Below are positions 44,236 to 53,589 of a stretch of 64,000 bases of DNA, piece after piece; the stretch's first letter is position 1; each line of letters begins with the position of its first letter. The DNA is taken from the NCBI RefSeq assembly GCF_905175375.1, contig NZ_CAJIMS010000001.1, forward strand, positions 124,001-188,000. Direction: 5' to 3'. The notes under the pieces were generated by a model. That model ran no database searches, was not told the origin of the DNA, and saw nothing but the letters and a program-made list of their open reading frames with translations. The stretch is from Chryseobacterium aquaeductus (GTDB lineage: Bacteria > Bacteroidota > Bacteroidia > Flavobacteriales > Weeksellaceae). Position numbers and translations under genes: made by a program.

Positions 44236-45279
44236 CTAACCTAGCGTTCTGTTGATATCAAATCCTCCTTCTGCCATACCATAATAGCCGGCGTTGCCGC
44301 ACCAAGGACATTTTGCGGAGCCATCACCTTGGATACAATGGATGCCACCACACACGCATGTAGCCAAAGCAAAACTATTTCCACAAGATGGGCAGCTGGG
44401 ATTTCCATAGATTTCTTCGCTTGATATTTTGCTGGTATTAGATCCTGATTCTGAAAACTCTCTGTACGAATTTTCATCAATTTTATATGCGCCCTCAATT
44501 TTATAAAACCGAGTATCAAAACCTGGAACTCTGGATTCTTCTAATGATTTTTTAAATTTTAGTAAATACAGCTTATCATTTGTAGAACATTTTCCGTTGA
44601 GAACTACAAAATTATTATCAGGTAGCGAATATGTTTTATTTAAATCTATCTTTTCAATAATATCAGGATTAGATTTGCTTAAATTAATACCATCAGCATT
44701 GTTATTAGTGATGTTTTCGCTGGTAGCTCGGATGGAAGCGGTTACCCATTTGAAAAATTCTTTGTAAGAGTTGCTATCTGTATTTTTAAATAATAAAACC
44801 TGTTCTGATAATTTACCCAACAAATTGACATTCGTATTATCACCGACTGAAATTATAATTAAATTACACTTACTGCGATAATTAGAATTCCATCTTTCAA
44901 CAGCATTTGTAGAGTCATCAGTGGGAATACCGTCTGTGAATAAGAATATGACAGGCTTCCAGTCGCCTTTTCTTTCGTAGGTTGTTTTTACAATATCTTT
45001 ATCGATGGAACTCATCAGTTCATCCAACCCTTTGGAAAGAGAGGTTCCACTTCCGATAGGTATTTTTGGAGGATAAAACGTGATGACATCTTGTAGCGGC
45101 GTGATGATTTTACTTTTACCTGCAAACCCGATGATAGAGACCCAAACCGTTTCTAAGGCGTAAGGGTCGGTTTTTAATTCTTTAATGATCGTTGCAATTC
45201 CTTCCTGCACCTGCTCTATAGGTTCTCCCACCATCGATTCTGATACATCGATGAGGAAATATATTGGTAATCTTCTCAT
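44236..45279 (-). CDS. TerY-type vWA domain protein with C-terminal zinc ribbon
   Basis: A 347-residue protein. The vWA domain (1 to about 190) has the metal site DVSES in YFLIDVSESMVGEPIEQV, SGTSLSKGL and FTDGIPTDDS. After a linker of about 100 residues comes a Cys-rich tail with CPSCGNSF, CVCGG and CPWCGNAGYYG, probably two zinc-binding units. TerY proteins are thought to be metal-dependent binding hubs; here the tail adds a module not in the two shorter TerY copies. It is 11 bases from the preceding vWA gene. Confidence 0.92.
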   Translation of the reverse strand: MRRLPIYFLIDVSESMVGEPIEQVQEGIATIIKELKTDPYALETVWVSIIGFAGKSKIITPLQDVITFYPPKIPIGSGTSLSKGLDELMSSIDKDIVKTTYERKGDWKPVIFLFTDGIPTDDSTNAVERWNSNYRSKCNLIIISVGDNTNVNLLGKLSEQVLLFKNTDSNSYKEFFKWVTASIRATSENITNNNADGINLSKSNPDIIEKIDLNKTYSLPDNNFVVLNGKCSTNDKLYLLKFKKSLEESRVPGFDTRFYKIEGAYKIDENSYREFSESGSNTSKISSEEIYGNPSCPSCGNSFALATCVCGGIHCIQGDGSAKCPWCGNAGYYGMAEGGFDINRTLG

Positions 45280-45290
45280 GTTTTTAGTTT

Positions 45291-45929
45291 TTAAACAATA
45301 ATATTCAATTCACTAGGCGGAGGCGGCAACGTCATACCTTCCCCGGTTCCCTGAGTTTTGCTGCCCATTTCAATAGACGAGCTTACCCACTGAAAAAAAG
45401 TGGTTAAGGTATTTGCATCTATATTATCCAGCTTCACCACATTGTCTGTAAGTTCCATCAAATCATCAATCTTGGCATCGGGTCCTGCGGCACAACCTAC
45501 AATTACACCAAAATCCAAAGCTTTTATTTTAGATATATTCTCTTTATATCTCTGTTTATCAGACGGTTTTCCATCTGTAAAAATAAATAAGAGCGGTTTC
45601 CAATCACCTTTTCTGTCTGCTGTACCTTTTATCAATTCTTTTCGAACTAAATTTGATACTAATTCTAAAGCAAGACCGGTATGTGTAGGACCACTTTCCG
45701 GGCATTTTATTTCTACCGGACTAAAAGTTGCAAGATCTGTTAACGGAACAATATTATTTGCATCTCTGTCGAATGTAATGACACTGATATGCAAAGAATC
45801 CATAGCCTGTGGATCTGATCGGAGCATGCTTACCAAGCCATTGAATCCGTTATTCAGCGCAGCAATTGGTTCACCTCTCATCGATCCGGAAGTGTCTAAT
45901 AAAAAATAGGCTAATAATCTTCTGTTCAT
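45291..45929 (-). CDS. TerY-type vWA domain protein
   Basis: The 212-residue protein is a bare vWA domain: YFLLDTSGSMRGEPIAALNNG (DxSxS metal site), SGPTHTGLALELV, FIFTDGKPSDKQRY, then a Pro-rich tail ending in MTLPPPPSELNIIV. It is clearly a paralogue of the next gene upstream, which ends in LPPPPSELVIVA. Family function is as an adaptor in Ter-dependent stress systems. It lies in an operon of seven genes. Confidence 0.92.
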   Translation of the reverse strand: MNRRLLAYFLLDTSGSMRGEPIAALNNGFNGLVSMLRSDPQAMDSLHISVITFDRDANNIVPLTDLATFSPVEIKCPESGPTHTGLALELVSNLVRKELIKGTADRKGDWKPLLFIFTDGKPSDKQRYKENISKIKALDFGVIVGCAAGPDAKIDDLMELTDNVVKLDNIDANTLTTFFQWVSSSIEMGSKTQGTGEGMTLPPPPSELNIIV

Positions 45930-45931
45930 AA

Positions 45932-46570
45932 CTATGCAACAATTACCAGTTCTGATGGCGGAGGTGGAAGCTGATCCAAACCTGTAACTTCTTTTCCGGA
46001 TTCTTCAACTTTCGTTGATGTTGTAGATATAGAATCTGTTACCCATTGAAAGAATTTACTGATGCTTTCCGAATCTGCGTTATCAAGTCTTATCACAGAT
46101 TCTGTAATTTGTTTTAAGATCTTATCATCTGCTGCACTCCCTACAGCACAACCAACTATGAGTCCTTTATTTACTGATTTTAGTTTGTTATATCCAGCCT
46201 GCCAGTCATCGGTAGGTATCCCGTCAGTCATCAGAAAGGTCATAGGTTTCCAATCTCCTTTCTGCTCCAAAGTCGTTTTTGTAACTTCTGTCGAAAGTTT
46301 TTCGGCAAGTAATCCCAAAGCTGCACCCAATGATGTAGTGCTAGATGCCTTTATATCAACCATTTGGAATGATGCGAGATCTGTAAGTGGTACGATCTGT
46401 CTGGCTTCACTATCAAACGTTATAATACTTACATAAGCTGTTTCTATGGCTTGCGGATTCTGTCTCAAAGAATGCAACATCATCTGAACTCCATTTTTGA
46501 CGGCTTCAATCGGTTCGCCAGTCATTGATCCTGAAGTGTCTAACAATAAATAAACGGGTAATCTCCTCAT
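45932..46570 (-). CDS. TerY-type vWA domain protein
   Basis: A 212-residue vWA protein: YLLLDTSGSMTGEPIEAVKNG, SSTTSLGAALGLLAEK and LMTDGIPTDDWQAG mark the metal site and the central strand. The Pro-rich end (QLPPPPSELVIVA) is shared with the next copy. Three vWA copies in a row suggest that duplication created adaptors with different partners, of which only the third has a zinc ribbon. It is 6 bases from terD-like copy 1's stop. Confidence 0.92.
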   Translation of the reverse strand: MRRLPVYLLLDTSGSMTGEPIEAVKNGVQMMLHSLRQNPQAIETAYVSIITFDSEARQIVPLTDLASFQMVDIKASSTTSLGAALGLLAEKLSTEVTKTTLEQKGDWKPMTFLMTDGIPTDDWQAGYNKLKSVNKGLIVGCAVGSAADDKILKQITESVIRLDNADSESISKFFQWVTDSISTTSTKVEESGKEVTGLDQLPPPPSELVIVA

Positions 46571-46576
46571 TATAAG

Positions 46577-47251
46577 TTATTTGTTATAAGCATATTTAGC
46601 TAGAATATCAACGAAATTATCAGTCTGATTAGCCTCTCCAAGCGCACGGAATTTCCAGTCTCCGTTATGTCTGTAAGCTTCAGCAAAAACCATAGAACAC
46701 ATTCCGTTCATAGAAGCATCTCCCGATAAACTGTATTTCGTAATCTCCTTTCCTCTGGAATCTACAGCTCTTATGAATGCGTTGTCAACCATTCCGAAAT
46801 GCTGATTATTTTTTCTTCCCTGATAAATTGTAACCACAAATAATATTTTCTGATACTTTTGGTCTAATTTGTCTAGCTGTACAATGATTTGCTCATCATC
46901 ACCATCTCCTGCACCGGTACGGTTATCTCCTGTAAGCCAGATATTTCCGCTTGGATGCCTCATTGAGTTGAAGTAGATCACATCACCACCGTACAAGGCA
47001 ACATTTCTGCCCGAGACCATTGCTGTTCTGCCAAGATCGGCAACTTTTCCGTTTGCATCAAGTAAGAATGCAACAGCATCCAGATCGTATTCTTCTTCTT
47101 TACCACCAAATATTTTCCCTAAAAAGCCACCTTGTTTCTGACGGACATCCCACCCCAAACCGATTGTAACTTGTGAAAGATCATAAATACTCTCTCCTTT
47201 ATCATTTTTTCTGAGATCAATAGTCTGACCTTTCTGTAAATTTATAGCCAT
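46577..47251 (-). CDS. TerD-family tellurium resistance/stress protein
   Basis: The 224 residues match TerD: INLQKGQTIDLRKNDKGES at the start, LGWDVRQ, DLDAVAFLLDANGKVAD, VIYFNSMRHPSGNIWLTGDNRTG and GDDEQIIVQLDKL, and a C-terminal RHNGDWKFRALGEA. The Asp-rich stretches form the calcium-binding sites known for the family. A Gly/Lys loop (KQGGFLGKIFGGKEEEY) is an insertion relative to the second copy. It is the second gene of the operon. Confidence 0.92.
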   Translation of the reverse strand: MAINLQKGQTIDLRKNDKGESIYDLSQVTIGLGWDVRQKQGGFLGKIFGGKEEEYDLDAVAFLLDANGKVADLGRTAMVSGRNVALYGGDVIYFNSMRHPSGNIWLTGDNRTGAGDGDDEQIIVQLDKLDQKYQKILFVVTIYQGRKNNQHFGMVDNAFIRAVDSRGKEITKYSLSGDASMNGMCSMVFAEAYRHNGDWKFRALGEANQTDNFVDILAKYAYNK

Positions 47252-47259
47252 GCTTATTA

Positions 47260-47835
47260 TTATTTTATTATTTGTCCTTTGTAATATTTTGATAAGAAAA
47301 ATGCCAGATCCTCACGGTATCCAATTCCTGAAGCTTCAAATTTCCACTGATTATTTCTTTTGTAAAGTCTTCCAAATTCTACTGCTGTTTCGATGGAAAA
47401 ATCTTCTCCCAATTCATATTTTGCAACTTCCTGCCCATTGCTGTCATCCACAATTCTTATGTAGGAGTTCCTTACCTGCCCGTAATTTTGTTTACGATCA
47501 TTTGCATCATGAATGGTTACCACAATTAGAATTTCGTTAATTCTAGGATCTACCTTTGAAAGATCTACTTCTATACTTTCATCATCGCCATCTGCACTGT
47601 TCCCTCCTGTGGGATCGTCACCGGTATGTCTCAAAGAACCATCAGGCGAATCTGTGTTTCCGTAAAAAACAAAAAAGGGTTCGGAAGGAATTTGTCTTTG
47701 TTCATCTATCATAAATGCCGAAGCGTCGAGATCAAATTCGAAGCCGGTACCTTCGTTAGGATCCCAACCCAAGCCAATAGTAAGTTTATTAAGTCCGATG
47801 TCAATTTTTTGACCTTTCTGTAAATTAATAGCCAT
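47260..47835 (-). CDS. TerD-family tellurium resistance/stress protein
   Basis: A 191-residue TerD protein with INLQKGQKIDIGLNKLTIGLG, GFEFDLDASAFMIDEQ, GSLRHTGDDPTGGNSADGDDE and IHDANDRKQNYGQVRNSYI. The calcium sites are kept. As first gene of the minus-strand operon it must follow the promoter within the 250-base gap up to 48089. TerD proteins in other bacteria are linked with tellurite, phage and oxidative stress resistance, although in this window terC and terB are not seen. Confidence 0.93.
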   Translation of the reverse strand: MAINLQKGQKIDIGLNKLTIGLGWDPNEGTGFEFDLDASAFMIDEQRQIPSEPFFVFYGNTDSPDGSLRHTGDDPTGGNSADGDDESIEVDLSKVDPRINEILIVVTIHDANDRKQNYGQVRNSYIRIVDDSNGQEVAKYELGEDFSIETAVEFGRLYKRNNQWKFEASGIGYREDLAFFLSKYYKGQIIK

Positions 47836-48088
47836 TTTTTTTAATTATTTAGTATGATTATTTAAGTTTTATTGATTTGATAAAATTTTTCTAAATATAA
47901 TTTATTTTTCAATAACTTTTACATTTTTCAATTTTATGTGAACAATTAATGTTAATTTAATATGCATATCGTAATGAATAAACTTCATATAACAATTCTC
48001 AAGTTTCTGCAATCAATATGGAATTAAAACTTAGATATCTTGCACAAGCACAATTTACTGATGCTTATCAAGTTTATCATTTAAACAT

Positions 48089-48119
48089 AAAAGGAGCCTT
48101 TCTTTCAAGTGCTCCTTTT
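48089..48119 (-). terminator. Intrinsic terminator of the apbE-like operon
   Basis: AAAAGGAGC and GCTCCTTTT form a 9-bp stem around a 13-base loop, two bases after the ApbE stop codon on the minus strand. Confidence 0.8.
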
Positions 48120-48121
48120 AT

Positions 48122-49096
48122 TTATTTCATTTTTTTAATGATTTTCCCTTTATCTGTGATGAGCAGATATTGGTATTGAGGAAATTTTTTCATCAGTTCT
48201 ACTCCACTCTCTTCACCTAAAACCATGATAGAAGTACTGAAGCCATTGGCAGAAGTCGCATCCGGACCGATGACTGTAACACTGGTGAGACCTGTTGACG
48301 GCATCCCATTTTTAGGATTAATGATATGAGAAAAACGCTTACCATCGATTTCTGCATATTTTTCGTAACTCCCGGATGTGGTGACAGAAATCTCACTTTT
48401 ATTTTTAATAATAGCCGCTACCTTCCCTCTTTTGAATGGATTGTTAACACCAATTGCCCAAGTCCGACCATTTGGTTGAGTTCCCCAGGTAGAAAGATCT
48501 CCGGAAGCGTTGATAATTCCTCCCAAAACTCCTGAATTTTTTAAAAGTAATCTCGCGCGATCCGCAGCATAGCCTTTTCCGATAGAGCCGAAACCGATTT
48601 TCATACCTTTCTTTTTGAGGTAAATCGTTGAATTTGTACTGTCGATCTCAATATTGCGATAATCAACATTTTTCACCGATTCCAGAATAGAACTTTGTGA
48701 AGGCATTTCATCCATGCTTCCGTCAAATTTCCAGATTTTATCCATTGCAACGATGCTAATATCAAACGCTCCATCTGTAAGTTGAGAAAATTTTATAGCG
48801 GTTTTCGTCAGTTCAATGACTTCGTGATCCACTTTTACAGGCTGGATTCCTGCATTTTGGTTAACGAGTGAAATTTGAGTCTCAGGTTGCCACTCCGAAA
48901 TGAGATCTTCAATGCGCGTAATCTCAGCAATCGCTCGATCAATCGCATGCTCTGCCTTTACAGAATCTTTATCAACAACCGTAATTTCAAATCTGCTTCC
49001 CATCAAATTGAGCCTTCGAACACGCTGAATCTGTGCCTGAATATAAATTGAAGAAAATAATATTGCACCCAAAAGACACCTTCCAAATGTTCTCAT
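48122..49096 (-). CDS. apbE: FAD:protein FMN transferase (ApbE family)
   Basis: A 324-residue exported protein with a signal ending in YIQAQ. ApbE motifs are LMGSRFEITVVDKD, SEWQPETQISLVN, KIGFGSIGKGYAADRA, GIINASGDLSTWG, SVTTSGSYEKYAEID and FSHIINPKNGMPS. The enzyme attaches FMN from FAD to a Ser or Thr in the motif D/NxxS/TGAT/S of extracytoplasmic proteins. The DUF2271 protein two genes upstream in the same operon has NAITGAS, a likely target. It is the last gene of the cluster and ends at a terminator. Confidence 0.92.
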   Translation of the reverse strand: MRTFGRCLLGAILFSSIYIQAQIQRVRRLNLMGSRFEITVVDKDSVKAEHAIDRAIAEITRIEDLISEWQPETQISLVNQNAGIQPVKVDHEVIELTKTAIKFSQLTDGAFDISIVAMDKIWKFDGSMDEMPSQSSILESVKNVDYRNIEIDSTNSTIYLKKKGMKIGFGSIGKGYAADRARLLLKNSGVLGGIINASGDLSTWGTQPNGRTWAIGVNNPFKRGKVAAIIKNKSEISVTTSGSYEKYAEIDGKRFSHIINPKNGMPSTGLTSVTVIGPDATSANGFSTSIMVLGEESGVELMKKFPQYQYLLITDKGKIIKKMK

Positions 49097-49136
49097 AAAA
49101 GCAAAATTAGAAAAGAATTTAAATTTAATAAGACCT

Positions 49137-51335
49137 TTAATAACAATCGGTTAAAATCTGACCATTATTTTTATGAAAGTCGAGAGATGTTCCTTTTTCT
49201 TTACATATTTTTTCAAGGAGAATTTCGACATCTTTCTGCATTTTGAGAGCGCCACAAATCATGATATAATCACCGTTGATGAGCAAATCTCCAAAACGCT
49301 GCGCATCTTTTTCAATAAGATTCATCACATACTGAGAATTTTCTTCACGAGAATAGGCAAAATGAAAATCGGTAAGGTGTGCTCTTTCCTTTTGCTTAGA
49401 TAGAAATTCAGCATATTTTTTGCTCAGTTCGCTGGATTTTCTGAAACCGCAATAAAGATGAATTTCGGTTTTATTGGCATTTTCGTCAATCATTCCAAGG
49501 AAAGGCGCAATTCCGGTTCCGTTGGCGATCAGTGCAACTTGCTTTGCTTTTTCGGGAAAGTGAAATCCAGAGTTTTTAATCAATCGTGCTTTAATTTCTT
49601 GTCCGTTTTGCAATTGATACAGAAATTGCGAACCCAAACCGTCTTGAAAAAGTTTTACGATCAATTGTAACGTTTCATCTACTTTTCCAACAGAATAAAA
49701 ACGTTCTTTGTGATCATTATCAGGATAAATGGCAAGCAGATCTCCGGAACGAAATTTCTCTTTTTTATTGGTTTTTAAGTTGATCTTAAAAGTTGTTACT
49801 TCATCCACAACTTCACTTTTTCCAACCACTGTAAACGTAGAAAGAGCTGGTATTTTGGGAGCATACAATGAAGGCGCTGATGCAATTGGAATCAAACTTT
49901 GGCTACTCCATTCTCTTGCCCAATCTGCAAATTCTGTGGTCGAGCGATCATTTACTGTGTGTAAAGGTAAAAGTGGTTTCGCCCAGGATTTCTCTTCCAA
50001 TTCGGTTTGAATTTTTTCAGCAAAAACACAGAAATCTTCGTACGCTCTGGAACCAAAACCAACTACCGAAAACTGAACTTCCTGTTCTTGCGGGAACTTT
50101 TTTAGTAATGAAAAAAAATGATTTCCGTTGCTTGGCGGATCTCCCAAACCATACGTTGAAGTAAAAATAACAAGTTGCTTTGCTGACGAATATTTTCTGT
50201 ATTGGTTGAGTTCTGCCAGATAAGATTTTCTACCTGTAGACAATAATTGCTGATGAACATGGGCTGCGAAATGCAAAGTCGTACCGTTTTCTGATCCTAC
50301 GAGCAATACGATTTCGGCCTGTTCAGCTTTAAATTTGTTTTTGATTTTAGTTTTACTTCTTCTTAAAGTAATGATAAAACCTGACCCTATAAAAAATATA
50401 ATATTTAATGAAGCAAGTCCCAAAACGATTGCCCAAATCCAATTGGTTTTTCCGGTGTGAAGATCAAGACTTAGCTTTTCGTAAACCGTTGAAAGTGGAT
50501 ATTTTTCTTCCTTTTCAACAGAACCATTGATTTGATTGACCTCGATCTCGCGGTCGTTCAGTTTTAAAATAAAAAACTCTTCAGGTTCGTCTTCCACAAA
50601 AGGAAATTCAATTTTTTGAACATCCGTGATTTTGGTATTTTTAAATATTTCAAAACTGCCAATATCTTTTTGCTGAACGTCTTTTGATTGATTTTGTAGG
50701 GTTGACTTTTGATTTTTACCTTTAGGAATCATTTCAAACCTCAACAGAAAAAGATAGGTTCCGGTGATTGAAATAATGAGAATCGGAATTAGCAGCAACC
50801 TTCCCGAAACTACATGAAAGTATTGCGCAAAGACATCTTTATTGATTTTCGAAAAGAAATGCCGAATCCCTTTCTGTCTTTTTAAAATTAAAATAAATCC
50901 TGAAATGCTGATCAATATTAAAAGAAAGGATGCAACACCAACAATAAATCTACCGGTTTCTTTTAAAAATAAAGATCTGTGAAGTGCGAGATTCCAATTG
51001 ATAAATTCACTTTTCTCAGTGGGTTTTCCCAAAATTTTCCCGGTAAGCGGATCTACGTATACTTTGATATCGTTTTCTTCTTCGTCAAAACCTTCCAGTA
51101 AAACAAAACGATTGTGATCAACCGTGATTTCCGTAATTTCCGGATATTTCTTTTTGAGTTGAGGTAAAGATTGTGCGAGGGTAATGTGATTGACATTATC
51201 TGCCCGGAATGGTTGCAGGTTTTCTTGTGCAGCATCATAAGCCAGAACAATTCCTGTAACTGAGGCGATGAGCAGAAATAAAAATGTGCTGACTGCCAAC
51301 GCAAGATGCGCCAGTCTCCAAACAGATAAAGTCAT
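49137..51335 (-). CDS. PepSY transmembrane protein fused to flavodoxin and NADPH-type reductase domains
   Basis: A 732-residue inner-membrane protein. Membrane segments fall near residues 11-33, 132-152, 178-198 and 300-322, with PepSY-type extracytoplasmic parts between (VYVDPLTGKILGKP, NWNLALHRSLFLKETGR). A flavodoxin domain follows (LLVGSENGTTLHFAAHV, ~343-480), then a ferredoxin-reductase-like domain (YSVGKV FAD site, VALIANGTGIAPF, MICGALKMQKDVE). NADPH or NADH would reduce FAD then FMN in the cytoplasm and electrons cross the membrane. It is in a row with ApbE and DUF2271 genes, so it likely feeds a flavinylated periplasmic protein. Confidence 0.9.
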   Translation of the reverse strand: MTLSVWRLAHLALAVSTFLFLLIASVTGIVLAYDAAQENLQPFRADNVNHITLAQSLPQLKKKYPEITEITVDHNRFVLLEGFDEEENDIKVYVDPLTGKILGKPTEKSEFINWNLALHRSLFLKETGRFIVGVASFLLILISISGFILILKRQKGIRHFFSKINKDVFAQYFHVVSGRLLLIPILIISITGTYLFLLRFEMIPKGKNQKSTLQNQSKDVQQKDIGSFEIFKNTKITDVQKIEFPFVEDEPEEFFILKLNDREIEVNQINGSVEKEEKYPLSTVYEKLSLDLHTGKTNWIWAIVLGLASLNIIFFIGSGFIITLRRSKTKIKNKFKAEQAEIVLLVGSENGTTLHFAAHVHQQLLSTGRKSYLAELNQYRKYSSAKQLVIFTSTYGLGDPPSNGNHFFSLLKKFPQEQEVQFSVVGFGSRAYEDFCVFAEKIQTELEEKSWAKPLLPLHTVNDRSTTEFADWAREWSSQSLIPIASAPSLYAPKIPALSTFTVVGKSEVVDEVTTFKINLKTNKKEKFRSGDLLAIYPDNDHKERFYSVGKVDETLQLIVKLFQDGLGSQFLYQLQNGQEIKARLIKNSGFHFPEKAKQVALIANGTGIAPFLGMIDENANKTEIHLYCGFRKSSELSKKYAEFLSKQKERAHLTDFHFAYSREENSQYVMNLIEKDAQRFGDLLINGDYIMICGALKMQKDVEILLEKICKEKGTSLDFHKNNGQILTDCY

Positions 51336-51344
51336 TGAGAGAAT

Positions 51345-51827
51345 TTAGATTTTGTTTAGTTTTACATATCGAATGAAGCCTTTCCCATCTGTTTTCTGAG
51401 TAATTCCGGCAGACGTCAACGGAATTTCGACATCATTGATATGGTATTTCTGATCTTCCACAGCAGATTCAAAACGGATTTTATATCCTTTATTCAAATA
51501 TTTATCTTCAATTGAAAAAGTTGTGATACTTCTATCTCCACCAGCAATAGATGCGCCGGTAATAGCATTGAGTTTTACAGGTTTTTTACTTTGAAATTTG
51601 TGCCATTCTTTCAGCGTATCATACCATTTTTTGTCTTTTCCCATTACGTAAAGTGTTTTTTCGTAAACACCTTTCGGATTGATAAGAGAAACTACAACAT
51701 AAGCTTCCTCACCAGAATAGCTTGACATTTGAAGCATGCATTTGTATTTTGAAACCTGAGCAGTTGAAAATGCGATGCACAGTAAAGTGAAAATTCCTGC
51801 AAGTTGTATTTTGAAGAATGAAGTCAT
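51345..51827 (-). CDS. DUF2271 family secreted protein with flavinylation-like motif
   Basis: The 160 residues have a signal ending in AFSTAQ. The DUF2271 part includes YVVVSLINPKGVYEKTLYV, KWYDTLKEWHKFQS, and NAITGASIAGGDRS at residues 87-100. NAITGAS fits the ApbE target pattern D/NxxS/TGAT/S, so Ser93 is the predicted FMN attachment site. As far as I recall, DUF2271 is among domains proposed as flavinylated from gene neighbourhood; this should be confirmed. It sits 9 bases before the PepSY reductase gene, so it probably accepts electrons from it. Confidence 0.82.
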   Translation of the reverse strand: MTSFFKIQLAGIFTLLCIAFSTAQVSKYKCMLQMSSYSGEEAYVVVSLINPKGVYEKTLYVMGKDKKWYDTLKEWHKFQSKKPVKLNAITGASIAGGDRSITTFSIEDKYLNKGYKIRFESAVEDQKYHINDVEIPLTSAGITQKTDGKGFIRYVKLNKI

Positions 51828-51833
51828 TTTTTT

Positions 51834-53339
51834 TTATTTTAAAAATTCGATCGATGTTTTACTTTTTTGAAGATATTCGTTTTCTGAAGCCAAATCATAG
51901 GCAGTTTCTTCAAACTCAGTTTTGATGTCTTTTTTTGCACCAATTCCTACCAAATATTTTAAAATCTGGTCATCTTTTGCAATTAATGATGCTTTGTGCA
52001 GTGCCGTCATACTTTCCGCATTCTTTGCATTAACATCTATTTTAAAAGGTTCAAGTTTTTTTAGTAAGCCTAAATCATTTTTTGCAATTGCCAAAAGCAG
52101 TACAGTATTTCCGTCGGCTTGCGGAACTTTTAGATCAATTCCTTTGGATTGTAGAAGATTTAATTTTTCTGCAAAATCATCTTTTTTTGTTCCATTATTG
52201 CTTCCACCTTGAGTTGCAGATGATCCTGGTCTGTAAGATTGAATTACATAATATGCGAGATTATTGCCTTTAATATCTTTCACTTCAGGATTGGCTTTAT
52301 TTTCCAATAAATATGCAACGACTTCCGAGCTTCCTGATTTGAAGGCCTGAGTTAAAGCCGATTCTCCGTTAGCATTTTGAATATTAATGTCCTTGGTTTT
52401 TGCGAGTAAACTTTTCACGTTATCCATATCTTTGCCTCCAGATGCAATCATCAATGCATTATTTCCGTTTTCATCTAATTTGTTAGCATCTGCACCTTTA
52501 CTGATGAGGTAATAAATAATCTCAGACTGATTTGGTTTTCTTGCAATGACAGAAAGTAAATTTGCACCTTCCTGATTGGTCGTTTTGGGATCTAGTTTTA
52601 CATCATCAATCAGATATTGAAACACATTTAATCCATTGCTGGTTCTACGAGTTCCCTGTGATGCATTGATAAGTGCTTGCTGAGTTGCTTTGATGCCCTG
52701 TGCCTGAATTTTTTTGAGTAATTCTATATTTCCCATACTCGCAGCATAATCAAATACGGTGCTGCCTTTAACATCCACATCTTTTAGAGAAAGACCTTTA
52801 GATATTAAATAATTTGTAAATTCTAAATTCTGATCTCCTGCAATGGCAATGTGAAGAATTGTTTGCCCGTTACCGTATTTTTTCTTAGGATCTACACCTG
52901 CTTTGAAAAACATTTCATAGATCTCCTTATTATTCATCCCGGCAGAAGCACCAAATACCAAAGGAGTATTTCCTCTCGCATCCCCTTTATTAACGTCAGA
53001 GCCTTTTGCAATAAGATATTTCACGATTTCAGCGTTTCCGCTCATGGCTGCCCAGTGTAGATAAATTCTGCCATCGTGTGTAATCTTGTCAACAGAATTA
53101 CCAGGCTGTTCCAGAAGATACTGCACTGTTGCCAAAGGCATTTTATTATTGATTGCTAATGTTACAGGATCAAAAGTATTATCGTTGAACTGTGAAGCAC
53201 TATTTCCCGTAGCAACGGCTTGCTTTACTGCATTTATATCTGGATTGATCTTCCAGAAATCAGCTTCTAATAATTGATTCTGTTGAGCCTGAAGTGATAT
53301 ACCCAGCAACGCAAAGACAAATAATAAGTTCCTTCTCAT
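51834..53339 (-). CDS. Secreted ankyrin-repeat protein
   Basis: A 501-residue protein with a signal ending in ISLQAQQ. At least ten ankyrin repeats follow, e.g. DGRIYLHWAAMSGNAEIVKY, DARGNTPLVFGASAGMNNK and NGESALTQAFKSGSSEVVAY. The repeats would form a curved protein-binding scaffold in the periplasm. It is first in the operon and 6 bases from the DUF2271 gene, so it may organise the electron-transfer proteins or their partner. Bacterial exported ankyrin proteins near redox genes are known, for example with catalases, but this use is inferred. Confidence 0.88.
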   Translation of the reverse strand: MRRNLLFVFALLGISLQAQQNQLLEADFWKINPDINAVKQAVATGNSASQFNDNTFDPVTLAINNKMPLATVQYLLEQPGNSVDKITHDGRIYLHWAAMSGNAEIVKYLIAKGSDVNKGDARGNTPLVFGASAGMNNKEIYEMFFKAGVDPKKKYGNGQTILHIAIAGDQNLEFTNYLISKGLSLKDVDVKGSTVFDYAASMGNIELLKKIQAQGIKATQQALINASQGTRRTSNGLNVFQYLIDDVKLDPKTTNQEGANLLSVIARKPNQSEIIYYLISKGADANKLDENGNNALMIASGGKDMDNVKSLLAKTKDINIQNANGESALTQAFKSGSSEVVAYLLENKANPEVKDIKGNNLAYYVIQSYRPGSSATQGGSNNGTKKDDFAEKLNLLQSKGIDLKVPQADGNTVLLLAIAKNDLGLLKKLEPFKIDVNAKNAESMTALHKASLIAKDDQILKYLVGIGAKKDIKTEFEETAYDLASENEYLQKSKTSIEFLK

Positions 53340-53473
53340 TGTTTATTTTTATTTATTCTAAATATCGATGGCAAATTTAGATATTTTTCTTTAAACAAAA
53401 CTGATATTTGTAATATTTAAAATTTAAATAAAACAGGATTAGAGTTCAATTGATAAGCCCTGTAAACAATTAA

Positions 53474-53506
53474 TAAAAAAAAAGTTGCCTCATTACTGCA
53501 ACTTTT
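53474..53506 (-). terminator. Intrinsic terminator downstream of the azoR remnant
   Basis: AAAAGTTGC and GCAACTTTT form a perfect 9-bp stem on the minus strand with a long T run after it. It once ended the azoreductase gene, of which only fragments remain. Confidence 0.8.
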
Positions 53507-53589
53507 CTCTTTGTCAGAATCGTTATAAATTTATCACCTCGAAAAATCAATGTAAGAAGTTTTGAAATGATAAAATTTCCGATTTTATA

